A model generated the notes under the pieces. That model saw only the letters and a list, made by a program, of their open reading frames with translations, made no database searches and was not told where the DNA came from. From Enterocloster lavalensis (GTDB lineage: Bacteria > Bacillota > Clostridia > Lachnospirales > Lachnospiraceae): DNA of 64,000 bases. The stretch lies in NCBI RefSeq assembly GCF_902364025.1, contig NZ_CABJCG010000002.1:1-64000 (forward strand), given 5' to 3'. The first letter of the stretch is position 1. Each line of letters begins with the position of its first letter. Both the position numbers and the translations under genes were made by a program. Positions 1-8,586 of the stretch are shown here, piece by piece.

Positions 1-1
1 G

Positions 2-100
2 CAGCCGCCGCGTCCCCCGCAGCCCCCGCGTCCCCCGCAGCCGCCGCGTCCGCCTCACCCGCTGCGTCCCCCATATCCGCAGCCCCCGCGTCCTCCGCAT
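2..100 (+). repeat. 18-base GC-rich tandem repeat
   Basis: Three near-exact 18-base units (cagccgccgcgtcccccg type) fill positions 2-55. Degenerate copies follow to about 100. The array probably continues to the left of the window. Confidence 0.7.
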
Positions 101-202
101 CCCCAGCCGGATCGGCCGTCGTGGCTTCGGGATATGATTAAGGTTTTGCTTTTAAATGAATTTTTTCACCGCAGGTGTAATACCAGGAACTGTCTGGTAT
201 AG
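2..202 (+). CDS. C-terminal part of a proline-rich repeat protein (5' end outside the window)
   Basis: The open frame enters from the left edge and ends at TAG 200-202. It begins with three exact QPPRPP hexapeptides (18-base units cag-ccN-ccg-cgt-ccN-ccN), continues with degenerate copies (HPLRPP, YPQPPR, PPHPQP) and ends in a basic and hydrophobic tail, WLRDMIKVLLLNEFFHRR and about nine more residues. Such Pro/Arg/Gln repeats suggest an extended or surface-exposed, possibly spore-coat, segment, but no family can be named from this fragment. The other candidate, frame 1, reads as an Ala/Ser/Pro string that stops at 141. I prefer frame 2 because its repeat is more regular and its tail looks like ordinary protein. 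Confidence 0.45.
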   Translation, partial: QPPRPPQPPRPPQPPRPPHPLRPPYPQPPRPPHPQPDRPSWLRDMIKVLLLNEFFHRRCNTRNCLV

Positions 203-292
203 CCGGAAGAGGCGGTTTTGTGGTCAGGAGTGCTGAAATGCGGAGAAATTGGGCAAAATACAGAAATTAAATAAAATTTCGAAAAGATTAAG

Positions 293-321
293 TTGTAGTT
301 TTTGCGGTTATTATATAAAAT
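293..321 (+). promoter_or_regulatory. Candidate promoter of the propeller-protein gene
   Basis: TTGTAG (293-298), a 17-base spacer and TAAAAT (316-321) lie in an AT-rich stretch about 105 bases before the chosen start at 427. The rest of the 203-426 gap holds only this and the hairpin at 371-395. Confidence 0.4.
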
Positions 322-370
322 AGAAATAGCCCTCGGGGGTATTTGTAAAAATATGGTAGAATTAGAAATC

Positions 371-395
371 ATGGGGTTTTCGCTGAAAACCCCAT
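371..395 (+). promoter_or_regulatory. Perfect 11-bp hairpin in the 5' leader
   Basis: ATGGGGTTTTC and GAAAACCCCAT are exact reverse complements around a 3-base loop (gct). No T-run follows, so this is not a standard terminator. Its 3' arm contains an in-frame ATG (394), which supports using the downstream ATG at 427 as the start. Confidence 0.6.
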
Positions 396-426
396 GTCAC
401 ACATAAAAAAGGACCGTGCACAAACT

Positions 427-2901
427 ATGAAACGAACGTTGAAAAAAATCGGCATCCTGGCAGTTGTATTTCTCATTGCAGCTGTCATCTATTTTATTGC
501 CGCTCAGAATACCATGGAAAAAGAGAATACTGTATACACAGCAATGAATGAACCCACGCTTCCCGTGATTTATCCGGAAGTGAACGGGAAAGAGATTAAC
601 GCTATGCACGGCTATTTGCAGGATATGGAGAATCAGGCGGCCCGTGAGTCCATCACGGTGCTGCCTGAGGATCGTGCCCTGAAGCTTCGCATCAGCACCT
701 ACGGGAACACCATTTCTGGGATCAGTTACGAGGTCCGAAGCCTTTCCATGGACCGCCTGGTGGAACAGACCAAGCTGGAATCCTGGGACAATGGGGAGGA
801 CAGCGTGTCGGTTACGCTGCCCATTCAGAATCTGCTGGCTAAAAACCAGCCCTATCTCCTGACGCTTTTTGTGAGCACAGGGGAGAAGAATATCCGGTAC
901 TATACCCGCATCGTGTGGACGGACAACCGGTACGCGGCGGACATGCTTCAGCTGGCGGAGGATTTTTCGCGCAAGTCCCTGGATTACAATGAGGCCCGGG
1001 ATTTGACCTCCTACCTCGAGACAAACGATAAGGAGGACAACAGCTCCCTGGGCCATGTGACGATCCGGGCCAGCTTTAACCATTTGACCTGGGATGGTCT
1101 GGATGTGGAGATGCTTGGCGAGCCGCAGATCACCATGAAAGAGCTGGACGGCATCATGGGCCAGGTACGGGTGAATTACCAGGTTACGGTGACCGGTGAG
1201 GACGGGCACAGCGATATCCTGGACGTGGAGGATAATTACTGTATGCGCTGGAACGAACAGCGTATTTACATGATGGACTATGAACGCACCGCTAACCAGC
1301 GTTTTTCCGTGAGCAGCAGAAGCCTGAACGGCAAGCGGATTCTGCTGGGCATCACCAATGACGACAGCGTGCACACCAAAAAGAGTCCCAATGCCCGCTA
1401 TATTGCGTTTAAGTCCGGTCAGGAGCTGTGGTGCTACGACCAGAACGAGCGCCAGATCGTGAAGGTTTTCAGCTTTGAGAGCGAGCGGGACGACGGGGTC
1501 CGAAGCCGGTATGACAGCCACGACATCCGCATTCTCTCCGCCGCGGACAGCGGAAACGTGACGTTTTTGGTCTACGGCTATATGAACCGGGGCGCTCATG
1601 AGGGCCGTGTCGGTGTGGCGCTCTATACCTTTGACGCGGACGGGGACACGATTCATGAGAAATTTTTTATACCCGCGGTCCGCTCCTATGAGCAGGTCAA
1701 GGCGGATGTGGAGAAACTTTCCTATCTCAGCGACAGCGGTATGATGTATCTTTTGCTGGACGGCACGGTTTACGGCATCGATCTGCGCAGCAACGAGTCC
1801 ATGGTGGTGGCTCAGGGATTGATCGAGGGCAGCTATGGGGTCAGTCAGGACGGCAGCCGCCTGGCCTGGCAGGAAGGCAGCGATATCTACCGGTCGCCCA
1901 GACTGCACCTGATGGATTTAAATACGTCCCAGAAGCAGGAGATCGCGGGCGCGGTGGACGATTATGTCCGCGTGCTGGGATTTGTGGGCAATGATCTGAT
2001 CTATGGGCTGGGAAAGACGGAGGATCTCTGGACTGTGAACGGGAGAATCCGGGACCTGCCGATGTACGCCATGTATATTGTGGGCTCCGACATGCAGGTG
2101 GTGAGCCAGTATGAAAAGGACGGGATTTATATTTCCGGCGTAAATGTGGAGGACGGCCGGATTCACATGCGGCAGCTGGCAAAGGTGTCGGACCGGGACT
2201 ATGTGTTCCAGAACAACGATACCATTGTGTGCAATGAAAAATTCGGTGTGGACCCCTTAAACGGAATCGGATGGTTCGCATCCCAGGGTAGGGGAAAGCT
2301 TTATTTCGTCCAGGCGGATCAGGAGCTGCAGGAGACTAAGGTGCAGGCCCGCGCACCGAAAACATTTTCCTATGAAAATACAGGCGCTTTGGAGCCGGTG
2401 AAGATGAGTCAGGCGGACACGCAGATGACGTTTAACGCTTATGCCCTGGGACATTATATCGGCTCCTCCCGGAATTTCAAGGAAGCGGTGGATATGGCCT
2501 ATGAGCACATGGGAGTGGTGACGGATCAGGACCAGAATCTTGTCTGGGACCGCGTAAACCGGCAGCCGATTGTGAATATCAAGGATCCCATGGCAAAGGC
2601 CGGCAAACTGCTGCGCTATCTGAATGATTTTACGGTCAGCCAGGAGTATGAGGGCGGGCTTCTGATGGTGGACGCCAGGGAGTGCAGCCTGAGCCAGATG
2701 CTGTATTTTATTGACAAGGGGACGCCGGTGATCGCCTACACGGGGCCTGGCACTTATATACTGCTGTCCGGTTACGACCAGTACAATGTATCGCTCTATG
2801 ACCCGGAAACCCAGGAGAGCTGGAAGATGGGAATGAACGATGCAACCGCATATTTTGAGTCTCTGCAGAATGATTTCATCTGTGGAAAGATTGTCCAATA
2901 A
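427..2901 (+). CDS. Membrane-anchored beta-propeller protein with C39-peptidase-like C-terminal domain
   Basis: About 824 residues. A positively charged N-terminus (MKRTLKKIG) and one hydrophobic segment (roughly residues 8-28) predict an anchor with the rest outside the cell. The middle has repeated strand-rich stretches of WD40/TolB flavour (e.g. SPNARYIAFKSGQELWCYD, YVRVLGFVGNDLIYGLG). The last ~150 residues resemble the C39-like peptidase fold: an N-terminal helix-rich part, then DKGTPVIAYTGPGTYILLSG and VSLYDPETQ. I do not see a clear catalytic Cys at the start of that domain, so activity is uncertain. ATG 427 has an AAGGA-like site 15 bases upstream. The frame also has an ATG at 394, inside a hairpin. 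It is monocistronic and precedes murA by 258 bases. Exact function is unknown; a cell-envelope role is inferred. Confidence 0.75.
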   Translation: MKRTLKKIGILAVVFLIAAVIYFIAAQNTMEKENTVYTAMNEPTLPVIYPEVNGKEINAMHGYLQDMENQAARESITVLPEDRALKLRISTYGNTISGISYEVRSLSMDRLVEQTKLESWDNGEDSVSVTLPIQNLLAKNQPYLLTLFVSTGEKNIRYYTRIVWTDNRYAADMLQLAEDFSRKSLDYNEARDLTSYLETNDKEDNSSLGHVTIRASFNHLTWDGLDVEMLGEPQITMKELDGIMGQVRVNYQVTVTGEDGHSDILDVEDNYCMRWNEQRIYMMDYERTANQRFSVSSRSLNGKRILLGITNDDSVHTKKSPNARYIAFKSGQELWCYDQNERQIVKVFSFESERDDGVRSRYDSHDIRILSAADSGNVTFLVYGYMNRGAHEGRVGVALYTFDADGDTIHEKFFIPAVRSYEQVKADVEKLSYLSDSGMMYLLLDGTVYGIDLRSNESMVVAQGLIEGSYGVSQDGSRLAWQEGSDIYRSPRLHLMDLNTSQKQEIAGAVDDYVRVLGFVGNDLIYGLGKTEDLWTVNGRIRDLPMYAMYIVGSDMQVVSQYEKDGIYISGVNVEDGRIHMRQLAKVSDRDYVFQNNDTIVCNEKFGVDPLNGIGWFASQGRGKLYFVQADQELQETKVQARAPKTFSYENTGALEPVKMSQADTQMTFNAYALGHYIGSSRNFKEAVDMAYEHMGVVTDQDQNLVWDRVNRQPIVNIKDPMAKAGKLLRYLNDFTVSQEYEGGLLMVDARECSLSQMLYFIDKGTPVIAYTGPGTYILLSGYDQYNVSLYDPETQESWKMGMNDATAYFESLQNDFICGKIVQ

Positions 2902-2966
2902 TCGACAAAAACGGCCTGAAAACGAGGTTTGGCGGCCCATGGGGCGGTTAAAAACAAGCCTTTTGC

Positions 2967-2994
2967 TTTACAAATGGGATTCTTATGGTATAAT
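2967..2994 (+). promoter_or_regulatory. Promoter of murA
   Basis: TTTACA (2967-2972), a 16-base spacer and TATAAT (2989-2994), preceded by TG one base upstream (an extended -10). It lies about 165 bases before the murA start. Confidence 0.65.
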
Positions 2995-3159
2995 CATAGG
3001 GAGATGTAAATAAAATATGAATATTTTTTGAAGAATTTCTTTAGATGATGGAGCGGTTCATGTGAGCAGTGTGAACGGTTACCAGACGATTTGGCGTGAC
3101 CCGGGCAGACGGTACGGGACTTTGGGCCGGATTGGATAATTGAGTATAGAGGTGTATCG

Positions 3160-4452
3160 ATGGAACAATATGTGATCAAAGGCGGGAATCCGCTGGTGGG
3201 CGATGTGACCATAAGCGGAGCCAAGAATGCCGCGCTGGGGATTCTTGCGGCGTCCATAATGACAGATGACGATGTGTTGATTGACAATCTTCCGGACGTG
3301 AGAGATATCAACGTGCTTTTGGAGGCGATTGAGGAGATCGGAGCCAGGGTGGAGCGGATCGACCGCCACACGGTGAGGATCAACGGCAGCAATATTAAAG
3401 AGGTGGCGGTGGATGACGAGTACATCCGCAGAATCCGCGCATCCTATTATTTCATCGGAGCTTTGCTGGGCAAGTACAAGAGCGCTCAGGTGCCCCTTCC
3501 CGGGGGCTGCAACATCGGCAGCAGGCCCATTGACCAGCATCTGAAGGGCTTCCGCGCTCTTGGCGCCGAGGTGAACATCGAGCGCGGGGCCGTGATCGCC
3601 CACGCTATTGACCTGGTTGCCGCTCATATTTATCTGGACGTTGTCTCCGTGGGAGCGACCATCAATATTATGATGGCGGCCGCTCTGGCCGAGGGGCAGA
3701 CCATACTGGAGAATGCGGCCAAGGAGCCCCACGTGGTGGATGTGGCCAACTTCTTAAACAGTATGGGCGCCAATATCAAGGGCGCCGGAACGGATACCAT
3801 TCGCATCCGCGGTGTAAACCGGCTGCACGGAACGGAGTATTCCATTATTCCCGACCAGATCGAGGCGGGAACTTTTATGTGCGCCGCTGCGGTTACCAGG
3901 GGCGACGTGATGGTGAAGAATGTGATTCCCAAGCATCTGGAGGCCATTACCGCCAAGCTGATGGAGATGGGATGCGAGGTAATTGAGTTTGACGACGAGG
4001 TGCGCGTGGTGGGTAAGCCCACACAGCGCCACACGGATATCAAGACCCTTCCCTACCCGGGATTTCCAACGGATATGCAGCCACAGATGAGCGTGGCTTT
4101 GGCTCTGGCTAAGGGGACCAGCATGGTGACCGAGAGCATTTTCGAGAACCGGTTTAAGTATGTGGATGAGTTGGCGCGCATGGGCACCAACATCAAGGTT
4201 GAGGGAAATGTGGCCGTGATCGACGGCGTGACCCAGTTGACGGGCGCTCAGGTCAACGCGCCGGATCTGCGGGCGGGAGCGGCACTTGTGATCGCCGGGC
4301 TGGCTGCGGATGGATATACGGTGGTGGACGAGATCGGATATATCCAGCGCGGATACGAATGTTTTGAGGAAAAACTCCAGGGTCTGGGGGCCATGATCGA
4401 AAAGGTGGATAATGACCGCGAGGTACAGAAGTTTAAGATGAAGGTCGGATGA
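3160..4452 (+). CDS. murA: UDP-N-acetylglucosamine 1-carboxyvinyltransferase (MurA)
   Basis: Catalyses the first committed step of peptidoglycan synthesis in the cytoplasm, moving enolpyruvate from PEP to UDP-GlcNAc. The 430-residue length is normal. The N-terminus has the typical GGNPLVGDVTISGAKNAAL with the conserved Lys-Asn pair, and the PEP-binding loop carries the catalytic cysteine in PGGCNIGSRPIDQH, the Cys that fosfomycin alkylates in sensitive enzymes. Further family motifs are GVNRLHGTEYSIIPDQIEAGT and the GFPTDMQPQ loop. It has its own promoter (2967-2994) and terminator (4468-4511), so it is a single-gene unit. Firmicutes often carry two MurA paralogues, and I cannot tell which this is. 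Confidence 0.96.
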   Translation: MEQYVIKGGNPLVGDVTISGAKNAALGILAASIMTDDDVLIDNLPDVRDINVLLEAIEEIGARVERIDRHTVRINGSNIKEVAVDDEYIRRIRASYYFIGALLGKYKSAQVPLPGGCNIGSRPIDQHLKGFRALGAEVNIERGAVIAHAIDLVAAHIYLDVVSVGATINIMMAAALAEGQTILENAAKEPHVVDVANFLNSMGANIKGAGTDTIRIRGVNRLHGTEYSIIPDQIEAGTFMCAAAVTRGDVMVKNVIPKHLEAITAKLMEMGCEVIEFDDEVRVVGKPTQRHTDIKTLPYPGFPTDMQPQMSVALALAKGTSMVTESIFENRFKYVDELARMGTNIKVEGNVAVIDGVTQLTGAQVNAPDLRAGAALVIAGLAADGYTVVDEIGYIQRGYECFEEKLQGLGAMIEKVDNDREVQKFKMKVG

Positions 4453-4467
4453 GAGACGGACAACATG

Positions 4468-4511
4468 AACGGGAACAGCAGGCTAATCCAGAATGCGGTT
4501 CCCGTTTTTTT
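4468..4511 (+). terminator. Intrinsic terminator of murA
   Basis: AACGGGAAC (4468-4476) pairs perfectly with GTTCCCGTT (4498-4506), followed by a T-run. Confidence 0.85.
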
Positions 4512-4567
4512 GTTTGAATGCAATGGGCCGTAAACGGCGGATTGTTCCGGCGGAAGGGAAAACAGAT

Positions 4568-5500
4568 ATGAAAAAGAGCGTGATTTCAACGGGGATTGCC
4601 CTGGTGGTGCTGACTGCAGGAATCCAGTTCTGGGGCTATCACCAGGTACAGACCGGAAACTTATACCAGGATCAGCTGTATGCTGCACAAAAAGAGATAG
4701 GGGAGCTTGAGGACGAGATTCAAACGGAGCAATCCAGGACTCAGGAAATTGAAAATGATCTGGAACGCATAGGAGATGAGCTTACACAATATGAAAACGC
4801 TGCAAAGCTTGGGAAAGAGATGGTTATAGGCCTTTTTGAAAGCAATGATCTGGTCGGACAGAATGTTATGCTGTATCAGTATACCTCATGGTTGACGAGC
4901 CCCTGGATTTCAGATATCGAGAAAATGGAAGATTTTGACTTTGACACACTTCCGGCTATAGACGGTAATGAGATGGCATTTTCCGATGGAATCCGTTTTG
5001 TCAGTGAGAGCGGAGACAGGGGGATTCTGAAGCTGGCTGGATTTTATTATGCCAATTACTTTGAGGAATGTGAGGTTTACCCTTTTTCGGAGCTGAAGGG
5101 CTGGAAGGTGGTTTTTACAGATTCAGGGCTGGAGCAGTTGGAAGGGGATCCCTGTGTGGGCGAGGAACATAGTTACTGTGTGTTAAATGAGGAAACTCAG
5201 ACCGTTTATCTTTCAGGCCAGTCGGATTTTAACAGAGAAGCTCTGTTTCATGGGATATGTCATATTGTTGTGAAGGCGCACTCAGACGAAAAAGATTTTC
5301 AGGAGATGGGGGCGCGCTTGTACGGCCGCAGGTATGAATACGCCGGTGGGCTGGTCTCGCCAACCCTTCATTTAGCGGATCAGGATGAATTTATGGCGGA
5401 AATGATTCAGGGGGCAATCAACGAAGATTTTGCGCAAGCGATATTTGACTCCGATTTGGAGACGTATATGTTTTTAAGGGGGGGATTGGATGAGCAGTAA
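4568..5500 (+). CDS. Membrane-anchored coiled-coil protein with degenerate lethal-factor-like metalloprotease domain
   Basis: About 310 residues from ATG 4568 (the frame opens at 4493, but that lies in the murA terminator). A signal-anchor (MKKSVISTGIALVVLTAGIQ) is followed by a coiled coil rich in Glu/Gln (residues ~40-80) and a C-terminal domain that matches the next gene's product in layout. Where the neighbour has HEIGH, this protein has H228-G-I-C-H232, then DEFMAE with Glu274 as the likely third zinc ligand, 46 residues after the first His. Both zinc histidines and the ligand Glu are kept, but the catalytic Glu is Gly (GGG, one base change from GAG). It may bind zinc but should not cleave peptides. 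The stop overlaps the next start by 11 bases, so the two are translated together. Base composition looks more AT-rich than in flanking genes. Confidence 0.7.
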   Translation: MKKSVISTGIALVVLTAGIQFWGYHQVQTGNLYQDQLYAAQKEIGELEDEIQTEQSRTQEIENDLERIGDELTQYENAAKLGKEMVIGLFESNDLVGQNVMLYQYTSWLTSPWISDIEKMEDFDFDTLPAIDGNEMAFSDGIRFVSESGDRGILKLAGFYYANYFEECEVYPFSELKGWKVVFTDSGLEQLEGDPCVGEEHSYCVLNEETQTVYLSGQSDFNREALFHGICHIVVKAHSDEKDFQEMGARLYGRRYEYAGGLVSPTLHLADQDEFMAEMIQGAINEDFAQAIFDSDLETYMFLRGGLDEQ

Positions 5501-6455
5501 GAGGGCATGGATCGAGAGGTTGATATTGGTGCTGCTTGCTGTTGCTGCGGCCGGGTCCTTTGCAGTTCATATGAAGAATGCCCGATTCGCCTCCCAGGCA
5601 GAGCGGGAATTTACAGAGGCAGCTCGCATCAGACAGGAGGTAGGGGAACAACTGGCCACGGTGAAGGGGCAGCGTGAGGCAATGGAGGGGGAACAGCTTC
5701 AACTGGAAGAACAGAGTGCTTTGCGGGCGCAGGAGGAGTCTCATTGGGATGATATGCTGACCTTCTATCAGGATGCGAAGATGAAAATCGAGATGCATAG
5801 TGAGAGTGGAAACGATATTATGAAGGGGCTGTATACAATTCAGGAAAATGAACGCATGCAGAAGTCGGTTCTGAAAATGGATGGTTACGAAATACAGGAT
5901 GGGAAGATTGTTTTTGATAACGGGCTTACCATTGTAAATAAAGGTGTGGATGACCGTTACATGCATATCTGCGCCTTATATCTTAATTATGTGCCCCAGC
6001 GCATTTTGGACAAGATGGCGTCTCAGGGATGGAAGATCTATTTGATACCGGGCGTGTTGGGGACGGATGTTTATCACGAAGAGAAAGAGGACTATACGGG
6101 GATAACATATTATGATGAGTATAAAATTGAGATCGGAATAGGGCACAAATATGCGTACCCTGTCAGGGGGGTATTACTGCATGAGATTGGACATGTGTTG
6201 GATGGTATAGAGGGATTTCCTTCCGAAAAAAATGTATTTGATTCATGCTATAAAAAAGAAAATGGGGTATTTAAGGGAGCTTTAGACATTGAAAGTGAGG
6301 AGTATGCGTCCCGAGAAAGCCGTGAGTATTTTGCTGAAGCGATTCAACTGTACTGGCTTCAGGATGAGTATCTAAAATACAACTGCCCGGACACATACAA
6401 TTTTTTGGAGGAACTAAACGCCAAATGGGCGGATGAGCCGGACAACCAAAATTAA
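5490..6455 (+). CDS. Membrane-anchored zinc metalloprotease, anthrax lethal-factor/PPEP-like (M34-type)
   Basis: 321 residues. An N-terminal transmembrane anchor (LILVLLAVAAAGSFAV), a Glu/Gln-rich coiled coil (~35-85) and a C-terminal domain with the zinc signature H231-E-I-G-H235 and, 48 residues on, E279-Y-F-A-E-A. HExxH followed by E(F/Y)FAEA at this spacing is the pattern of the anthrax toxin lethal-factor C-terminal domain and of clostridial Pro-Pro endopeptidases. The domain should face outside the cell, so an envelope or extracellular protein is the likely substrate; this is inference. It overlaps the upstream paralogue, whose active-site Glu is lost, and a strong terminator follows. 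No toxin translocation domains are present, so calling it a toxin is not supported. Confidence 0.75.
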   Translation: MSSKRAWIERLILVLLAVAAAGSFAVHMKNARFASQAEREFTEAARIRQEVGEQLATVKGQREAMEGEQLQLEEQSALRAQEESHWDDMLTFYQDAKMKIEMHSESGNDIMKGLYTIQENERMQKSVLKMDGYEIQDGKIVFDNGLTIVNKGVDDRYMHICALYLNYVPQRILDKMASQGWKIYLIPGVLGTDVYHEEKEDYTGITYYDEYKIEIGIGHKYAYPVRGVLLHEIGHVLDGIEGFPSEKNVFDSCYKKENGVFKGALDIESEEYASRESREYFAEAIQLYWLQDEYLKYNCPDTYNFLEELNAKWADEPDNQN

Positions 6456-6461
6456 ACAGGA

Positions 6462-6506
6462 AACGCGGAAATTTGTGACGAATTACATACACAATTTCCG
6501 CGTTTT
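6462..6506 (+). terminator. Terminator of the metalloprotease pair
   Basis: AACGCGGAAATT(T)GTG (6462-6477) pairs with CACAATTTCCGCGTT (6490-6504), with one bulged T, and is followed by TTTTATATT. Confidence 0.8.
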
Positions 6507-6599
6507 ATATTATACTGTCTGTATAGGACTGGCTGTGGACGGATCGCGGCCAGGCGTATATTTCAATCATTTAAACAGTCTTGAAGGAGGAAGCGAAGT

Positions 6600-8426
6600 A
6601 TGAAGTGTATGAAGAAACGAAGAATTCTTTCACTGTGGCTGGCGCTTTTGATGGTCATGTCCCTTACCCTCGGCAGTTCCTTTGCCGCCTTTGCCGCAGA
6701 TCATGACATTGTGGTTCTGTATACCAATGATGTGCACTGCGGGGTGGACGACAACATCGGTTATGCCGGGCTGGCGCTCTACAAACAGGAGATGCAGCAG
6801 CAGACGCCCTATGTGACCCTGGTGGACGCTGGGGATGCCATTCAGGGAGCGCCCATCGGCACGATCTCGGACGGCGGATATATTATCGAGATTATGAATA
6901 AGGTGGGCTATGATTTCGCTATTCCCGGAAACCATGAGTACGACTACGGGATGGCGCGGTTTATGGAGCTGGCGGGACAGCTGAGATGCGGCTACACATC
7001 CTGCAACTTTATGAATCTGGCCTCCGGGACCACGGTGTTTGAGCCGTACCGGATGTTTACATACGGGGATACCAAAGTGGCGTTTGTGGGAGCGACCACT
7101 CCGGAGAGTTTTACCAAGTCCACGCCGGCTTATTTCCAGGATGCCAAGGGTAATTATATTTACGGTTTCTGCGAGGATGAGAGCGGGCAGAGCCTGTACA
7201 ATCAGATTCAGAACACGGTAAATACGGCCAGGGACGCGGGCGCGGATTACGTGATTCTGGTTGGGCATCTGGGGGAGAACGGCGTCACGGATCGCTGGAC
7301 CTCCGACAATATTATCCGCAATACCAGGGGAATCGACGTGGTGATCGACGGGCATTCCCATGAGACGGTTCCGGAAAAGTCCGTGAAAAATGCGGACGGC
7401 AGGGATGTGCTGCTGACCCAGACCGGCACCAAGTTGAAGGATATCGGCAAGCTGACCATCCGCACGGATGGCTCCATTACCACGGAGCTTGTGACCGAGG
7501 TTCCGGCGCAGGATACGGCACGGGATTATATTGTACAGAAAAATGATTCTCTCAGCAAAATCGCCGCCAGGGAACTGGGCGACCAGAACCGCTGGATTGA
7601 TATTTACAACCACAATCTGAATAAGCTGAGGGATCCCAACGCGCTGCCCGTGGGTCTTAGCATTGTGATTCCCGGCAGCTGTGTGGTGGAGGACGGGAAG
7701 GCTCTGGATTACGGAACCAATCAGTTGATCAAGGGGATTCAGGCCAAGTACAACGAGACACTGAAGGCGGTGATCGGTCACACGGATGTGGAGTTGACGG
7801 TGAACAACGCGGCCACAGGGGAGCGGGCGGTCAGAAGCGCTGAGACGAACCTGGGCGATCTGTCGGCTGACGCTTACCGGGTGATGCTGGGCGCGGACGT
7901 GGGGCTGTCCAACGGCGGCGGCGTGCGCACCGGGATCAAGGCCGGAAATATTACCTTTAACGACGCGCTGGCAGTGTTTCCCTTCGGAAATATGGGCTGC
8001 GTGGTGGAGGTGACCGGTCAGCAGTTGAAGGACGCGCTGGAAATGGCCGCCAGGAACTGCCCGGAGGAGAACGGCGGATTCCTGCAGGTGTCCGGTATGA
8101 CGTACACCATCGATACTTCCGTGAAGTCCGGCGTGACCCTGGACGACAAGGGAAATTTCACCGGAGTCAGCGGTGCTTACCGGGTGACCGATATCACAGT
8201 GGGCGGCGAACCTCTGGATTTGTCGAAAACCTATACCGTGGCATCCCACAACTATATGCTCAAGTCCGGAGGCGACGGGATGGCGATGTTTAAGGGAAGT
8301 AACGTGATAAAGGACGAGGTGATGGTGGACGTGGATATCCTGGCCGGGTACATCAAACGGCTGGGCGGAAACGTGGGCGCGGAGTACGCGAATCCCGCGG
8401 GACAGGGACGGATTACCATCAAGTGA
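6600..8426 (+). CDS. Secreted 5'-nucleotidase / 2',3'-cyclic phosphodiesterase family protein with an inserted LysM domain
   Basis: 608 residues with a clear signal peptide (basic start, hydrophobic run, AAFAAD cleavage region). The metallophosphatase domain has all UshA-family motifs: YTNDVHCG, DAGDAIQG, GNHEYDYG, VGHLGENG and DGHSHE, which bind two metal ions. The C-terminal substrate-binding domain has SNGGGVRTGI and FPFGNMG. Between the two (about residues 307-357) is a LysM module (YIVQKNDSLSKIAARELGDQ then VGLSIVIPGS), which binds peptidoglycan sugars. The LysM probably keeps the enzyme at the wall while it releases nucleosides and phosphate from extracellular nucleotides. An AAGGAGG site nine bases upstream fixes the start. 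No C-terminal sorting signal is visible. Confidence 0.9.
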   Translation: MKCMKKRRILSLWLALLMVMSLTLGSSFAAFAADHDIVVLYTNDVHCGVDDNIGYAGLALYKQEMQQQTPYVTLVDAGDAIQGAPIGTISDGGYIIEIMNKVGYDFAIPGNHEYDYGMARFMELAGQLRCGYTSCNFMNLASGTTVFEPYRMFTYGDTKVAFVGATTPESFTKSTPAYFQDAKGNYIYGFCEDESGQSLYNQIQNTVNTARDAGADYVILVGHLGENGVTDRWTSDNIIRNTRGIDVVIDGHSHETVPEKSVKNADGRDVLLTQTGTKLKDIGKLTIRTDGSITTELVTEVPAQDTARDYIVQKNDSLSKIAARELGDQNRWIDIYNHNLNKLRDPNALPVGLSIVIPGSCVVEDGKALDYGTNQLIKGIQAKYNETLKAVIGHTDVELTVNNAATGERAVRSAETNLGDLSADAYRVMLGADVGLSNGGGVRTGIKAGNITFNDALAVFPFGNMGCVVEVTGQQLKDALEMAARNCPEENGGFLQVSGMTYTIDTSVKSGVTLDDKGNFTGVSGAYRVTDITVGGEPLDLSKTYTVASHNYMLKSGGDGMAMFKGSNVIKDEVMVDVDILAGYIKRLGGNVGAEYANPAGQGRITIK

Positions 8427-8430
8427 CAAG

Positions 8431-8450
8431 CGCTCCGGTGTGACGGAGCG
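8431..8450 (+). other. Short hairpin after the nucleotidase gene
   Basis: CGCTCCG and CGGAGCG are perfect complements with a 6-base loop. There is no T-run, so it may be a processing or stabilising structure. Confidence 0.4.
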
Positions 8451-8517
8451 GAGAGGGACGGGCGGCTGAGGATAGCGGCCTGGAAATAGAGAATTATAGA
8501 AAGGTTTGAGAATTTTG

Positions 8518-8562
8518 ACCCGCTGCCGGCGGAATGTACTGCTGGCGGCGGGTTGTTTTTTT
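8518..8562 (+). terminator. Terminator of the nucleotidase gene
   Basis: ACCCGCTGCCGG (8518-8529) pairs with CTGGCGGCGGGT (8542-8553) using two G-U pairs, followed by seven T. It lies before the converging LysR gene. Confidence 0.75.
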
Positions 8563-8586
8563 GTGCAGTATACTACTCCCGGTGTA

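Noticed and set aside
1..120. CRISPR-like array at the left edge
   Set aside because: The units are contiguous 18-base repeats with no spacers, so this is a coding minisatellite.
4568..6455. Toxin locus similar to anthrax lethal factor
   Set aside because: Only the protease-like domain is shared. There is no protective-antigen-binding domain, and both proteins have membrane anchors, so a toxin role is not supported.
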